Of a DNA stretch of 6,431 nt, positions 6,108 to 6,431 are shown one piece after another. This DNA comes from Marinospirillum sp. (lineage in GTDB: Bacteria > Pseudomonadota > Gammaproteobacteria > Pseudomonadales > Halomonadaceae). The position numbers and the translations under genes are program-made. Positions within the stretch are counted from its first letter, which is position 1. Each line of letters starts with the position of its first letter. The notes below the pieces were generated by a model. It saw only the letters and a list, made by a program, of their open reading frames with translations. It made no database searches and was not told where the DNA came from. Location of the stretch: NCBI GenBank assembly GCA_007119985.1, contig SKOQ01000218.1:1-6431 (forward strand), given 5' to 3'.

Positions 6108-6431
6108 TTACCAGCCCAGCACGCGACGCCTTAGCGGACGCAGAGCAAAGAAGACTAAGCACAACAAGGCGATGGCTTCTAACCAAAGGGGCAGCAGTTC
6201 CTGGGCTGAGCTCAGCGACTGCACCCCATCCCAGCCCGCCCGATTCAGCAGCAGATCAAACCCCCAGCCCAGCGCCACACTGATCACCAGCACACCCAGC
6301 CCATACATACCCAGACCGGCCCAGCCCAACTCACGTTTTAAAATCGCCAGAGTCGCCAGACTGGTCACAGGGCCAGCCAGCAAAAAGACCAGTACCGCTC
6401 CCGGAGAAAGACCGGCCACCAGCAAGGCCGC
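6108..6431 (-). CDS. Predicted permease, DUF318/ArsP-like (YraQ or SO_0444 type), 5' end missing
   Basis: This is the C-terminal part (about 107 residues visible) of a polytopic membrane protein whose start lies beyond the right edge. The TTG near 6425 is internal, since the frame stays open to 6431. The visible part begins AALLVAGLSPGAVLVFLLAG, then PVTSLATLAILKRELG. This resembles the conserved segment of the DUF318/ArsP-like permeases, including the group named after Shewanella SO_0444, linked to metal or metalloid efflux; the usual GPATN is GPVTS here (6360-6374). Two more hydrophobic helices follow (about 6270-6320 and 6140-6190), and the protein ends in a basic tail, RPLRRRVLGW. It is convergent to the receptor gene, with 74 bases between their stops, so it is probably unrelated to siderophore uptake. 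Family assignment is from motif memory; substrate is unknown. Confidence 0.7.
   Translation of the reverse strand, partial: AALLVAGLSPGAVLVFLLAGPVTSLATLAILKRELGWAGLGMYGLGVLVISVALGWGFDLLLNRAGWDGVQSLSSAQELLPLWLEAIALLCLVFFALRPLRRRVLGW

Noticed and set aside
5773..6186. 137-codon minus-strand frame across the receptor end and the convergent gene
   Set aside because: It overlaps two supported genes, has no recognisable motif, and is rich in residues expected from reading a real gene backwards.
5954..6283. Plus-strand frame running from the receptor end into the convergent permease
   Set aside because: It begins inside the receptor gene in another frame and continues antisense to the permease, with a low-complexity Pro/Ser/Ala C-terminus and no ribosome site.

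Overview
The window looks like chromosomal DNA from a gammaproteobacterium. It is moderately G+C-rich by eye, its proteins resemble the E. coli FepD/FepG/FepC set, and it carries a PchR-like AraC regulator and a TonB-dependent outer-membrane receptor. The genus cannot be fixed from the sequence alone. Almost the whole window is one ferric-siderophore uptake locus, and the last few hundred bases belong to an unrelated gene on the opposite strand.

Layout. From 2 to 808 is the 3' part of a FepD-type inner-membrane permease whose start lies before the window. It overlaps by 4 bases (ATGA) with a FepG-type permease (805-1851). After about 50 bases comes a FepC-type ATPase (1903-2739, best started at a GTG). 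These three genes read as one operon in the order fepD-fepG-fepC. A possible Fur box (2735-2753) sits on the ATPase stop codon and precedes an AraC-family regulator (about 2816-3757). The 113-base gap after the regulator (3758-3870) holds the most informative non-coding DNA: a good sigma-70-type promoter (TTGGCA-N17-TATAGC), a two-copy direct repeat placed like an AraC-family activator site, and a 9-bp inverted repeat that overlaps a Fur-like site at the predicted transcription start. The receptor gene (3871-6033) follows. It is trailed by a long hairpin (6040-6089) and, converging from the other strand, the 3' end of a predicted permease of the DUF318/ArsP-like type (6108-6431).

How it works together. 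The receptor would bind a ferric siderophore at the cell surface and import it using TonB energy. A periplasmic binding protein, not present here and probably encoded upstream or elsewhere, would pass it to the FepD/FepG-type channel driven by the FepC-type ATPase. The AraC-type protein, probably with the ferric siderophore as ligand, would switch on the receptor gene from the direct repeats, while Fur would silence the locus when iron is plentiful. The receptor has no N-terminal signalling domain, which fits control by a cytoplasmic AraC-type sensor rather than by a sigma/anti-sigma pair.

I found no evidence of a wholly new system. The points worth a second look are the receptor control region, an unusual Ala-Gly-His in place of the common Val-Pro-His in the FepD-type permease, and the pairing of a catecholate-type (Fep) inner-membrane transporter with a receptor that looks more like the hydroxamate/pyoverdine class. 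No stretch longer than 300 bases lacks a gene. There are no tRNA, rRNA, CRISPR or mobile-element signals.
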